From JAFDVL01 sp963794955 (GTDB lineage Bacteria > Acidobacteriota > Blastocatellia > RBC074), in assembly GCA_963794955.1 (NCBI GenBank), contig CAWCGF010000015.1, forward strand, positions 310,001-374,000: 64,000 nucleotides of DNA, read 5' to 3'. Position 1 is the first letter of the stretch. Each line of letters opens with the position of its first letter. The translations under genes and the position numbers were made by a program. The notes beneath the pieces are model-generated. The model saw only the letters and a list, made by a program, of their open reading frames with translations, made no database searches and had not been told where the DNA came from. Shown in pieces: positions 50,609 to 58,524 of the stretch.

Positions 50609-52474
50609 TCAATTTAGCACATTCACCTTTAATCGTGAACGCAAGTTGCCCGCGCGATACACGCGGTGTGTCGCTTTCTGAAAATCAGCTTCGGTCGCAT
50701 TGTAAATGTCCACAAACTTCTGCGGATTGCGATCTACCAGCGGGAACCAACTCGATTGAATCTGCACCATAATCCGATGGCCTTTTTGAAAGCGATGGTG
50801 GACATCCTGCAAAGTGAACGAAACCGTTGTCGGCTGATTCGGCACAAAGGCTTCCGGCTTTTCGTAGCTGTTGCGGAACTTGCCGCGCATCACATCGCCG
50901 CGCACCAGCATTTGATAGCCGCCAAGCTGAATTTCCTTCGGGTTCGGCTCGAAATTTGGCGTCTCGTTCGGCAGCACATCAATCAGCTTCACGACCCAAT
51001 CCGCGTCGGTGCCCGTCGTCGCAACAAACAACTCCGCTTGCAATGGCCCGGCCAGCGTCACGTCAGTGGTCAGCACGTCTGATTCATACACCAGCACGTC
51101 AGGGCGCGCGGCGGCAAAGCGTTGGTCTTCGGTTTTGTAGGTCGTGTAGCCGCGCCGATTGCTGATCTGCGAATGGTACGGCACTGGCTTGTTCGGATCG
51201 CTGACGTATTCATCAAACGCTTCTTTGCCTGTGGGCGGCTCGAATGCGAGTTTGCCGCCTGCCTGCAAATAAAGCGATTTTTCCTGCGCGCCTTTGGGCG
51301 GCCAGTGTTCGTAGGTTTTCCACTCATTCGCGCCCGTCATGAACATTGTGGCTTCGGCCACATTCATCGTGCCTTTGTCTTTCAGGTAGAAATTGAAAAA
51401 CGGTAGCTCAACATTTTCCTGATACCAGCGTGACGTGTTGGAGCCAAAGTTTATATTACCCAGCCCGGTAAATTCCGTCCGCGCCCAACAGCCGTGACAC
51501 CACGGCCCCATCACCAATTTGTTTTGCAGCCCTGGATTTTGTTTTTCAATCGCCTGATACGTTTCGAGCGTGCCGTACAAGTCTTCGGCATCGTACCAAC
51601 CCGCGACGACGAGCGTCGGCGTCTTGATGTTTTTCAGATGCGGCATCACGCGGCGCGCTTTCCAGAAATCATCGTATGTACCGTGCTTCATCAAGTCGTT
51701 CCAGAAGCCGATTTCGTTTTTGAAATATTTCTTGTTCGCATTCGAGAGCGGCCCCATCTCCAAAAAGAACTTATAGCCATCGGGTGTGCCGTGCTCGAAA
51801 TTCGGCGGCCCCACGCTGGTCGGTTTGGGGCGCGGCACACCGATGCGCGCATAAAAATTGAACGAATCAATCAGGAACAACGCGCCGTGATGATGCCAGT
51901 CATCGCCAATGAACCAATCGCCCACCGGAGCCTGTGGCGAAGCGGCTTTCAGCGCCGGATGCGCGTCAATCACACCCATCGAAGTGTAAAAGCCAGGATA
52001 TGAAATGCCCCATTGCCCTACGCGTCCGTTATGATTCGGCACGTTTTTCAGCAGCCATTCAATTGTGTCGTAGGTGTCGCTACTTTCGTCCACGTCCTTG
52101 CCCTTTTTCTGCGGATTGTAAGGCCGCGCATCTACGAATTCGCCTTCCGACATCCACCGCCCGCGCACATCCTGATAGACAAAAATATAGCCTTCGCGCG
52201 CCATCGCTGGCGAAGGGCCGACGGAGCTTTTGTACTCTTCGCCGTACGGCCCGGCACTGTACGGCGTGCGGCTGAGCATCAACGGATATTTTTGCGAACT
52301 GTCTTTTGGAGCGTAGACCACCGTGAACAGCTTCACGCCATCGCGCATCGGCACGAGATGTTCGGATTTGACATAATTCGCTTTGCCATCAAAAGCAACG
52401 GCTGGAGCTTGAGCATGAACAAGCGTCACGCCCAACAAGATTGCTACGTTGCACAAGAATAGGTTTAGTTTCAT
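50609..52474 (-). CDS. CocE/NonD family hydrolase (X-Pro dipeptidyl-peptidase type)
   Basis: 621 residues with a signal peptide (LNLFLCNVAILLGVTLVHAQ). The alpha/beta-hydrolase core has the nucleophile Ser in GQWGISYPGFYTS (about residue 160), the Asp in AGWYDAEDLYGTL (about 292) and the His in GPWCHGCWAR (about 326). The C-terminal jelly-roll domain (LAGPLQAELFVATTGTDADWVVKLIDV, then HRIMVQIQSSWFPLVDRNP) is the usual second part. The family includes cocaine esterase, glutaryl-7-ACA acylase and alpha-amino acid ester hydrolase. The secreted form suggests that it acts on peptides or esters outside the cytoplasm. No Shine-Dalgarno sequence is evident before the start. Confidence 0.88.
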   Translation of the reverse strand: MKLNLFLCNVAILLGVTLVHAQAPAVAFDGKANYVKSEHLVPMRDGVKLFTVVYAPKDSSQKYPLMLSRTPYSAGPYGEEYKSSVGPSPAMAREGYIFVYQDVRGRWMSEGEFVDARPYNPQKKGKDVDESSDTYDTIEWLLKNVPNHNGRVGQWGISYPGFYTSMGVIDAHPALKAASPQAPVGDWFIGDDWHHHGALFLIDSFNFYARIGVPRPKPTSVGPPNFEHGTPDGYKFFLEMGPLSNANKKYFKNEIGFWNDLMKHGTYDDFWKARRVMPHLKNIKTPTLVVAGWYDAEDLYGTLETYQAIEKQNPGLQNKLVMGPWCHGCWARTEFTGLGNINFGSNTSRWYQENVELPFFNFYLKDKGTMNVAEATMFMTGANEWKTYEHWPPKGAQEKSLYLQAGGKLAFEPPTGKEAFDEYVSDPNKPVPYHSQISNRRGYTTYKTEDQRFAAARPDVLVYESDVLTTDVTLAGPLQAELFVATTGTDADWVVKLIDVLPNETPNFEPNPKEIQLGGYQMLVRGDVMRGKFRNSYEKPEAFVPNQPTTVSFTLQDVHHRFQKGHRIMVQIQSSWFPLVDRNPQKFVDIYNATEADFQKATHRVYRAGNLRSRLKVNVLN

Positions 52475-52675
52475 CGTGGATATTCCGTTTCTATATTTCG
52501 CCCGTTATTTCTCTGCGCCGCGCTGGACAAGGACTACGAAGCTGCGTAGGATGGCGGCCTCAGCAACATTTACGCTTTGTTTTTAGGGACGCGCAGCATT
52601 GTAGTGCAGCTTGCCAGGCAGGACAAAGCACAGCGAAAGCAACCGCAGTTTATTTGTGAGCCAAGGAGGATTGCC

Positions 52676-54067
52676 ATGAATCTTGAAGTAACGACTTTAG
52701 CGCGGACGAAACGCAGTCTGGATAGCACGACCATAAACGAATTGCGCACCCGCGTGCGCGGTCGAGTCTTGACGGCTGCTGACGCCGAATATGACGCGAC
52801 CAGACGGATTTGGAACGCGATGATTGATAAGCATCCGGCCCTGATTGTCCGTTGTGAAGGCGCGGCGGATGTGGGCGCAGCGGTGCGGTTTGCAGCAGCG
52901 CAGGAACTACTCGTATCCGTACGCGGTGGCGGGCATAACGTAGCGGGAACTGCCATCTGTGATGGCGGGTTGATGATTGATTTGTCGCCAATGAAGGGCA
53001 TCCGCGTTGATCCTGTGACGTGCACGGCGTGGGCGCAGCCCGGCCTTTTGTGGCAAGACTTCGATCAGGAAACACAAGCGTACGGCCTCGCGGTCACTGG
53101 CGGCGTCGTGGGCGAGACGGGCATCGCAGGACTGACGCTGGGCGGCGGCGTGGGATGGCTGGTACGCAAGCACGGCCTGACTTGCGACAATTTACTCGCC
53201 GCCGATGTGGTCACAGCGGACGGCGAATTACGACACGCCAGCGCCGAAACCAACCCGGATTTGTTCTGGGCGATCCGTGGCGGCGGCGGCAATTTCGGCG
53301 TGGTTACGTCCTTCCAATATCAGCTTCACGAAGTGCCGATGATCCTGGGCGGCCTGGTGATCCATCCCCGCAGCGCGGCCCGCGACGTGCTGCGCTTCCA
53401 ACGCGACTTTATTATGTCTGCGCCGGAAGAACTCACCTCGTACGTGGCGCTGCTCACGGCACCCGATGGAAATCAAGTGGCCGCCATAGCGTCGTGTTAC
53501 TGCGGCGATCTGGCAGAAGGCGAACGAGTCTTAGCCCCGCTCCGTGCCTTCGGCGCGCCGTTGGTGGACGCGATGCAGCCCATGCCATATACCGGAATGC
53601 AAGGCTTGCTGGGACCATCTTTCCCCTGGCACAATCGGAACTATTGGAAATCAAGCTATCTGAATACGCTGCCGGACGCAGCCATAGATGCCATCGTCGA
53701 GCATGCTAATCTCTGCCCCTCGGCGTTATCTGCCGTCATTGTTGAATACTATGGCGGCGCGGTCAGTCGTGTAGCGCCAGACGCGACGGCCTTTTCGCAC
53801 CGCGAAGCAAGCTTCAATGTCCTGTTTGTCGGGCAGTGGAAAGAGGCCACCGAAGACACGCGGCACGTGCAATGGGCGAGGGATTGTTGGGACGCCATCA
53901 ATCCCTGGGCCAGTGGTGTATATATGAACGCGCTCAGCGAAGGGGAAGGCGCACAGACAGTGCGCGAAGCTTACGGCGCAAACTACGCGCGGCTGGCGGC
54001 GCTGAAAGCACAGTTTGATCCCAAGAACCTTTTTCAGATGAACCAGAACATTCCGCCCGCGACCTGA
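52676..54067 (+). CDS. FAD-binding oxidoreductase, berberine bridge enzyme-like
   Basis: About 463 residues from the ATG at 52676, preceded by a strong AGGAGG. The FAD domain has the His that binds flavin covalently in VRGGGHNVAG (about residue 86), followed by LTLGGGVGWLVRKHGLTCDNLL and LFWAIRGGGGNFGVVTSF. No second cysteinyl-flavin motif is seen, so the cofactor is probably attached once. The BBE C-terminal segment YGANYARLAALKAQFDPKNLFQMNQNIPP closes the chain. Such enzymes oxidise sugars or other alcohols with oxygen; the substrate cannot be read from sequence. No signal peptide is present. Confidence 0.88.
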   Translation: MNLEVTTLARTKRSLDSTTINELRTRVRGRVLTAADAEYDATRRIWNAMIDKHPALIVRCEGAADVGAAVRFAAAQELLVSVRGGGHNVAGTAICDGGLMIDLSPMKGIRVDPVTCTAWAQPGLLWQDFDQETQAYGLAVTGGVVGETGIAGLTLGGGVGWLVRKHGLTCDNLLAADVVTADGELRHASAETNPDLFWAIRGGGGNFGVVTSFQYQLHEVPMILGGLVIHPRSAARDVLRFQRDFIMSAPEELTSYVALLTAPDGNQVAAIASCYCGDLAEGERVLAPLRAFGAPLVDAMQPMPYTGMQGLLGPSFPWHNRNYWKSSYLNTLPDAAIDAIVEHANLCPSALSAVIVEYYGGAVSRVAPDATAFSHREASFNVLFVGQWKEATEDTRHVQWARDCWDAINPWASGVYMNALSEGEGAQTVREAYGANYARLAALKAQFDPKNLFQMNQNIPPAT

Positions 54068-54096
54068 AGTAAAAAACAGGAGAACGGCCTTGAAAT

Positions 54097-54179
54097 CAAG
54101 TGTTAGCGTACCGACTTCAGTCGGGGTTTCGTACTTACCCAGCGGAAAGCCCGACTGAAGTCGGTACGCTAACACTTGT
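54097..54179. repeat. double-hairpin repeat, family 2, copy 2
   Basis: CAAGTGTTAGCGTACCGACT… and …AGTCGGTACGCTAACACTTG pair perfectly over about 29 bases, with inner dyads CCGACTTCAGTCGG and CCGACTGAAGTCGG. It lies between the ends of two convergent genes. Copy 1 is at 1953-2024. Confidence 0.85.
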
Positions 54180-54213
54180 GACCCGGCGTTCGCCTCCTTC
54201 CGATAAGGTCTCG

Positions 54214-55461
54214 CTAAGCGGTCACGACTTGCGCCTTCTTCACAAAATCAGGATCAATCTGGACGCCCAAACCCGGCCCGGTCGGCACTTTCAGCGTTCC
54301 ATTTTCACTCTTGAGCGAAGATGTGTCAGAACTCACCGGCAACGTGTCTTCTTCGCCTTTGTATTCCTGATGCGCGCCGCAATTGGGCACGCATGAAGCG
54401 AAATGGGCAACGTACAAATACCCCAAGCCACCGCCGGACATATGCGGCGTGCAATCTTTGCCTGCGAGAGCCGCCATCCGCGCGACGCGAATCGAGCGCG
54501 TCAGCCCACCGAAATATAACAAATCGGGTTGAATGACTTGAGCGACATCGTTTTCGATGATGCGGCGAAAGCTGCGCATGCTGCTTTCCTGCTCGCCAAG
54601 CGCAATCGGAATTTTCAGCGCGTCAGCAATCTGTTTGGTTTCGTCGTAATAATCAAAGGGCACCGGCTCTTCAAAAAATGCGAGCTTGTATTCCTCCATC
54701 ATCCGCCCAATCTTGATCGCCATCGGCACATCGTACGAACCATTTGCATCTGCATAAATCGCCATCTTGTCGCCAAAGGTTTTGCGGGTGAGCGGAATCA
54801 TCGCGTGATCGCGTTTCGTCGAAGCGTCGTCATATTGCATGCGCGCGCCAAGCCGGAATTTAATCGCCTTCGCGCCTGTTTCACCCACGATTTTTTGCAG
54901 GTAGGCAATCTCTTGTTCTGGGGTGTTGCCGCGATTGCCACTGGCGCGATAGACGGGGATTTCACGCCGCACGACGCCGCCGAACAATGCACCTAGTGGT
55001 TTGTTTGCAACCTTGCCGAGCAAATCAAGCACAGCTACTTCCAGACTGGACACACAAACCCAAAATGGTAAGCCCTGCCATTTGTAATTGGAATCGCGCA
55101 GGTACACTTCGTGAATCAACGATTCCAACACGCGCGCGTCTTTGCCCACGAAGAAGGGGGCAACACGTTTGAGAAAGATGGGGTAGGTCGTCGCCAGCAC
55201 CGAATCATGGGCGCTGCCAATTCCTTCTGCGCCATCGGTCGAACGCACACGGACGATAAAGTTCTTGCCATTTTTGAGCAAATCAATCGCGGCAATTTTG
55301 ACAGGCTGCTTGATAAGATCAGCTTGCAGAACCGGGGTATGCATCGCCTTTTCCAGCTTTGCTGCAAGGTCGCTGTCTTTAGCATTGGTGCGGTTTGGCA
55401 ATATGGCTAAGGGCGCGGCAACCGCACTGGCTTTGATAAAATCGCGTCGTTGTACCCCCAT
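54214..55461 (-). CDS. enolase superfamily dehydratase (mandelate racemase / muconate lactonizing type)
   Basis: 415 residues. The N-terminus RRDFIKASAVAAPLAILPNRTNA looks like a twin-arginine signal. The barrel carries the three acidic metal ligands in IYADANGSYD (about residue 238), FFEEPVPFD (about 264) and GEQESS (about 290), and a late His in CTPHMSGGGLGYLYVAH (about 340). That His suits the general base of sugar-acid dehydratases. It probably dehydrates or epimerises a sugar acid. It is the last gene of the operon with the CE15 esterase and the GlcG-like protein, which supports a role in use of uronic-acid-containing polymers. Confidence 0.85.
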   Translation of the reverse strand: MGVQRRDFIKASAVAAPLAILPNRTNAKDSDLAAKLEKAMHTPVLQADLIKQPVKIAAIDLLKNGKNFIVRVRSTDGAEGIGSAHDSVLATTYPIFLKRVAPFFVGKDARVLESLIHEVYLRDSNYKWQGLPFWVCVSSLEVAVLDLLGKVANKPLGALFGGVVRREIPVYRASGNRGNTPEQEIAYLQKIVGETGAKAIKFRLGARMQYDDASTKRDHAMIPLTRKTFGDKMAIYADANGSYDVPMAIKIGRMMEEYKLAFFEEPVPFDYYDETKQIADALKIPIALGEQESSMRSFRRIIENDVAQVIQPDLLYFGGLTRSIRVARMAALAGKDCTPHMSGGGLGYLYVAHFASCVPNCGAHQEYKGEEDTLPVSSDTSSLKSENGTLKVPTGPGLGVQIDPDFVKKAQVVTA

Positions 55462-55483
55462 AGTTTTCTCGCTTTCTTGTTAT

Positions 55484-56740
55484 TCACGGCTGGCGCAAGT
55501 GGCGATCCGCAAAATTCAAAAACTGCTGCCAGTCATAGTTTGTGATGTCGTGAACACCCGCGCGAATGTGATAGCCAATCGTGCTCATGACAGGTTGATG
55601 AAGGCCAGGCATTTGCTCTGCGAGCAGGCCATCTTTGCCCAGCAATTTATAGACGGGCGTGGCGGCTTGCGCAGATAAAAACTCACCGCGCGGGTCTGCC
55701 CATTGATCTTCTACAGCACTGGCGATGTACAACGGGCGCGGCGCAATCAACGCCAGGATTTCATGCTGATCTATCGGCAATTCGTGGACGCGGTCGTTGT
55801 AGGTTTTGTATTTGGCATTGAACCAATGCGGGAAGGCGGTATTGATGCGCGCGACCGTTTCACCGAAGTTGCGGCGTGCCAGTGCGGCTCCGCTCTCGCC
55901 GCTGTCGTTTGATACAACCAGTGCGAAGCGTTCGTCCTGCGCACCCGCCCACAGGGCCGCCTTGCCGTGCCGCGAATGCCCCATGATGGCAACGCGTTGG
56001 GCATCAATCTCGCTATTGCGTTCGAGGTAATCCATCACGCGGCTGAAGCCCCACGCCCACGCGCCAATGGCGTTCCAATCTTCGGTTTTGGTGAAATGGG
56101 GGATGATCGAATCCGGCCTGCCGTCCTTGTGATCGGGAAACAGGTCGCCGTAATAAAACGTCGCAACGGCATAGCCGCGCTGCACAATCATTTCAATGGG
56201 CCAGCGCCGCGCTTCCGTGCCCCGTGATTTTTCGGTGGCGCGATGGTTGATGATGCCGCTCTCTTTATTCTCGCGCATCCACGCGGCGGTCATCGTGATT
56301 TTTGGATCAGCCTGCACCGCGTGATTGCCGTTGTAATTCATCGCCACAAAGGCAGGCACGCGTCCCGTCTTTTTGTTCGGCACATACAACATCAAATTCA
56401 GCTTCGGCCCATCCGCTTTGGCGGTGAGGTGAATGCTAATTTCGCGCCGTGTTGCCAAGCCACCCAGCGCATTCGCATCGCGCATTTTCTCTGCAACACG
56501 AAGTGCGGGTTTCGCTGTCGGGGTTTGACCGTACACATGCACCGCAAATAAGCGTAACAGTTCCGCGCGCCGCTTCCGCCACTGCTGTGCAGTAGTGACT
56601 TTGCTGCCGTCATTCATCGTGAGCGGATCAGGCAACGTATACGCGCCGACTTTCGCTTCGTCATAGTTCGGGACGAAGGAGGGCTGCGCTTGAGCAAGCG
56701 ACAGCGCAAGTAACAGCAAGGCACAGCGCGCCGTCTTCAT
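55484..56740 (-). CDS. CE15-type glucuronoyl methylesterase
   Basis: 418 residues with a signal peptide (RCALLLLALSLAQAQ). The nucleophile Ser is in MGHSRHGKAALWAGAQD (about residue 255), an acidic residue is in DQWADPRGE (about 350) and the His in GVHDITNYDWQQFLNFAD (about 397), the order found in bacterial CE15 enzymes. These cut the ester between glucuronic acid of xylan and lignin alcohols. Related 'acetylxylan esterase'-type annotations are possible, but the GHSR…G motif favours CE15. Its start overlaps the stop of the upstream gene (ATGA), and the enolase-superfamily gene follows 22 bases later. Confidence 0.8.
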   Translation of the reverse strand: MKTARCALLLLALSLAQAQPSFVPNYDEAKVGAYTLPDPLTMNDGSKVTTAQQWRKRRAELLRLFAVHVYGQTPTAKPALRVAEKMRDANALGGLATRREISIHLTAKADGPKLNLMLYVPNKKTGRVPAFVAMNYNGNHAVQADPKITMTAAWMRENKESGIINHRATEKSRGTEARRWPIEMIVQRGYAVATFYYGDLFPDHKDGRPDSIIPHFTKTEDWNAIGAWAWGFSRVMDYLERNSEIDAQRVAIMGHSRHGKAALWAGAQDERFALVVSNDSGESGAALARRNFGETVARINTAFPHWFNAKYKTYNDRVHELPIDQHEILALIAPRPLYIASAVEDQWADPRGEFLSAQAATPVYKLLGKDGLLAEQMPGLHQPVMSTIGYHIRAGVHDITNYDWQQFLNFADRHLRQP

Positions 56741-57219
56741 TTCAAGGCCTCAGTTCCGGCTTTAGCAATGATGCCATCCTGTTGGCTCGTCACGCCGGAA
56801 ACGCCAATCGCGCCGACGACTTTGCCATTCACAATAATCGGCAAGCCACCTTCAATCGCGATGATTTGATCACTTGCCAGGACGCGCAGTCCCGCGCCGC
56901 CCGCCGCGACTCCGTCTTCAAACACTTTCGTAGAGCGACGAAAAGCAGCGGCGGTAAATGCTTTGCGCTGCGCGACATTGAGGCTGCCAAGTTGCGTGTC
57001 ATCCATGCGCTGCAACAAGACCGGATTCGTGCTGGAATCCACAATGACGATAAAAACGTTCCATTTGTTTTTGCGCGCTTCAGCTTCGGCGGCAGCGGCG
57101 ACTTTCTTGGCTTGTTCCAGCGTAATGGCGGGGCCGTATGAAGGCGGCGCGTCTTGCGCGGTGATGGTGAGTTGAGTAATTAACAACACGGCAAAGAAGG
57201 CAAACGATAATCGTTTCAT
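56737..57219 (-). CDS. GlcG/HbpS family protein, secreted
   Basis: 160 residues from the ATG at 57219, with AGGAGA upstream; the frame extends to 57246. A signal peptide (LSFAFFAVLLITQLTITAQ) is followed by LEQAKKVAAAAEAEARKNKWNVFIVIVDSSTNPVLLQRMD and VASDQIIAIEGGLPIIVNGKVVGAIGVSGVTSQQD, the signature of the GlcG/HbpS (DUF336) family. Members bind haem or assist glycolate and sugar-acid enzymes; their role is not settled. First gene of the operon with the CE15 esterase and the enolase-superfamily enzyme. Confidence 0.85.
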   Translation of the reverse strand: MKRLSFAFFAVLLITQLTITAQDAPPSYGPAITLEQAKKVAAAAEAEARKNKWNVFIVIVDSSTNPVLLQRMDDTQLGSLNVAQRKAFTAAAFRRSTKVFEDGVAAGGAGLRVLASDQIIAIEGGLPIIVNGKVVGAIGVSGVTSQQDGIIAKAGTEALK

Positions 57220-57237
57220 GGTTTCTCCTGAGATAAT

Positions 57238-57319
57238 GTATAGCAAACTTTCCAGTTTGCGGCGGTCTTCACTTGCGATCCGCTCTCCGAGTCATCGCAA
57301 ACTCGAAAGTTTGCTGTGC
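57238..57319. repeat. double-hairpin repeat, family 1, copy 4
   Basis: TATAGCAAACTTTCCAGTTTGC and GCAAACTCGAAAGTTTGCTGTG are the two arms. This copy is the most diverged in the spacer. It sits 19 bases upstream of the GlcG-like gene and would lie in the leader or promoter of that operon. Confidence 0.75.
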
Positions 57320-57459
57320 ATTAGAAAGAGGTCGAAATAGTTTCGTTGAAGATGGTCGCGCCGTAGCTTACTACATCCCAAGGTTTTTGGGCATTCCTGC
57401 CAGGCCAACAAAATGGTTCTGATTTGATATTTTTGCAGCGACCGCGCAGAATTCGGCGC

Positions 57460-58284
57460 ATGAACGCATTCACGCTTGGACAAAAACTCCCACCGTATCG
57501 TGTTATTGGCTATAACTACGCGGCAGACCACGACAATAAAATTCACAGCGATGAGGTGGCAGCGCAATTCGGATTCAAGGGCGGCTTGGTGCCGGGCGTC
57601 GGCGTCTATGCCTATCTAACGCATCCGGTCGTCGAAGCGTTTGGACTGGCCTGGTTGCAACGCGGCGCGATAACGGCAAAGTTTCTCAAGCCCGTGTATC
57701 ACGGCGAAGCAGCGGTGGTGCAGGCCACCGTCAGCCAGACTGATCCACTCACACTCAGCCTTGCGCTTTGCAATTCTGAAGGAACCTTGTGTGCGGTCGG
57801 GGAAGCCTCGCTCCCACTAACGCCTCCCGCCCCTAATCCCGCAGCTTATCCACAGCGCAATTTGCCCGCGCACCGCCCGGCGGCAACTCTTGCCAATCTG
57901 CCCACAGGAACTGTGCTCGGCTCGCTGGAATGGTCATTAGATTTGGTCGCGCTCGCAGCGCAATTCCTACCCAAGGTGCGCGCGACGTTGCCGCTTTATT
58001 TTGGCGCGGAAGCTGTTTGCCATCCGGCCTTTTACCTCGCGCAAGCCAACGAAATTCTGATGGCGAACGTCAAGCTGGGGCCTTGGATTCATACAGGCAG
58101 CGACGTGCAACATTATGAATTACCACGCCCGGGCGAACGGCTTTCGCTCCGTGGCAGCGTTGCCGCCTCAGTGGCCAAGCGTGGTCACGAAATCGTTGCC
58201 TTAGAATTGGGATTGTTTGCGGAAGAGACAACCCTCATCGCCCGCCTTCGTCATACCGCAATCGTGCGCTTGCGTGAAGCTTAA
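57460..58284 (+). CDS. double-hotdog MaoC-like protein
   Basis: About 274 residues from the ATG at 57460; an earlier in-frame start at 57424 gives an Arg-rich leader. The N-terminal hotdog has NYAADHDNKIHSDEVAAQFGFKGGLVPGVGVYAYLTHPVV, which carries the Asp/His pattern of the hydratase motif of MaoC proteins. The second half (PLYFGAEAVCHPAFYLAQANEILMANVKLGPWIHTGSDVQHY) is a second, diverged hotdog. Proteins of this shape are enoyl-CoA hydratases or acyl-thioester binding proteins. No fatty-acid gene is nearby, so the substrate is open. Confidence 0.7.
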   Translation: MNAFTLGQKLPPYRVIGYNYAADHDNKIHSDEVAAQFGFKGGLVPGVGVYAYLTHPVVEAFGLAWLQRGAITAKFLKPVYHGEAAVVQATVSQTDPLTLSLALCNSEGTLCAVGEASLPLTPPAPNPAAYPQRNLPAHRPAATLANLPTGTVLGSLEWSLDLVALAAQFLPKVRATLPLYFGAEAVCHPAFYLAQANEILMANVKLGPWIHTGSDVQHYELPRPGERLSLRGSVAASVAKRGHEIVALELGLFAEETTLIARLRHTAIVRLREA

Positions 58285-58524
58285 AGATTTTGTCTAAAGT
58301 ATTGCAAACCCGTTGCTCGCCTGTGCCTCTTTCCGTTCCTGATAAAAAATGCGTACGGATTATTTACTGCAACAAAAAAACTGCTGTCTAAACACTTGAG
58401 TTTGGCTATACTCTCAATCGTTACGTTTGAAGCCCCTACGCTGCCTTCCTAAAATAACCTACCCGGAGAAGGCAACGACATTTTCTCCCACAACCCATCT
58501 GATGTTCGAGAGAGACACAACCCT

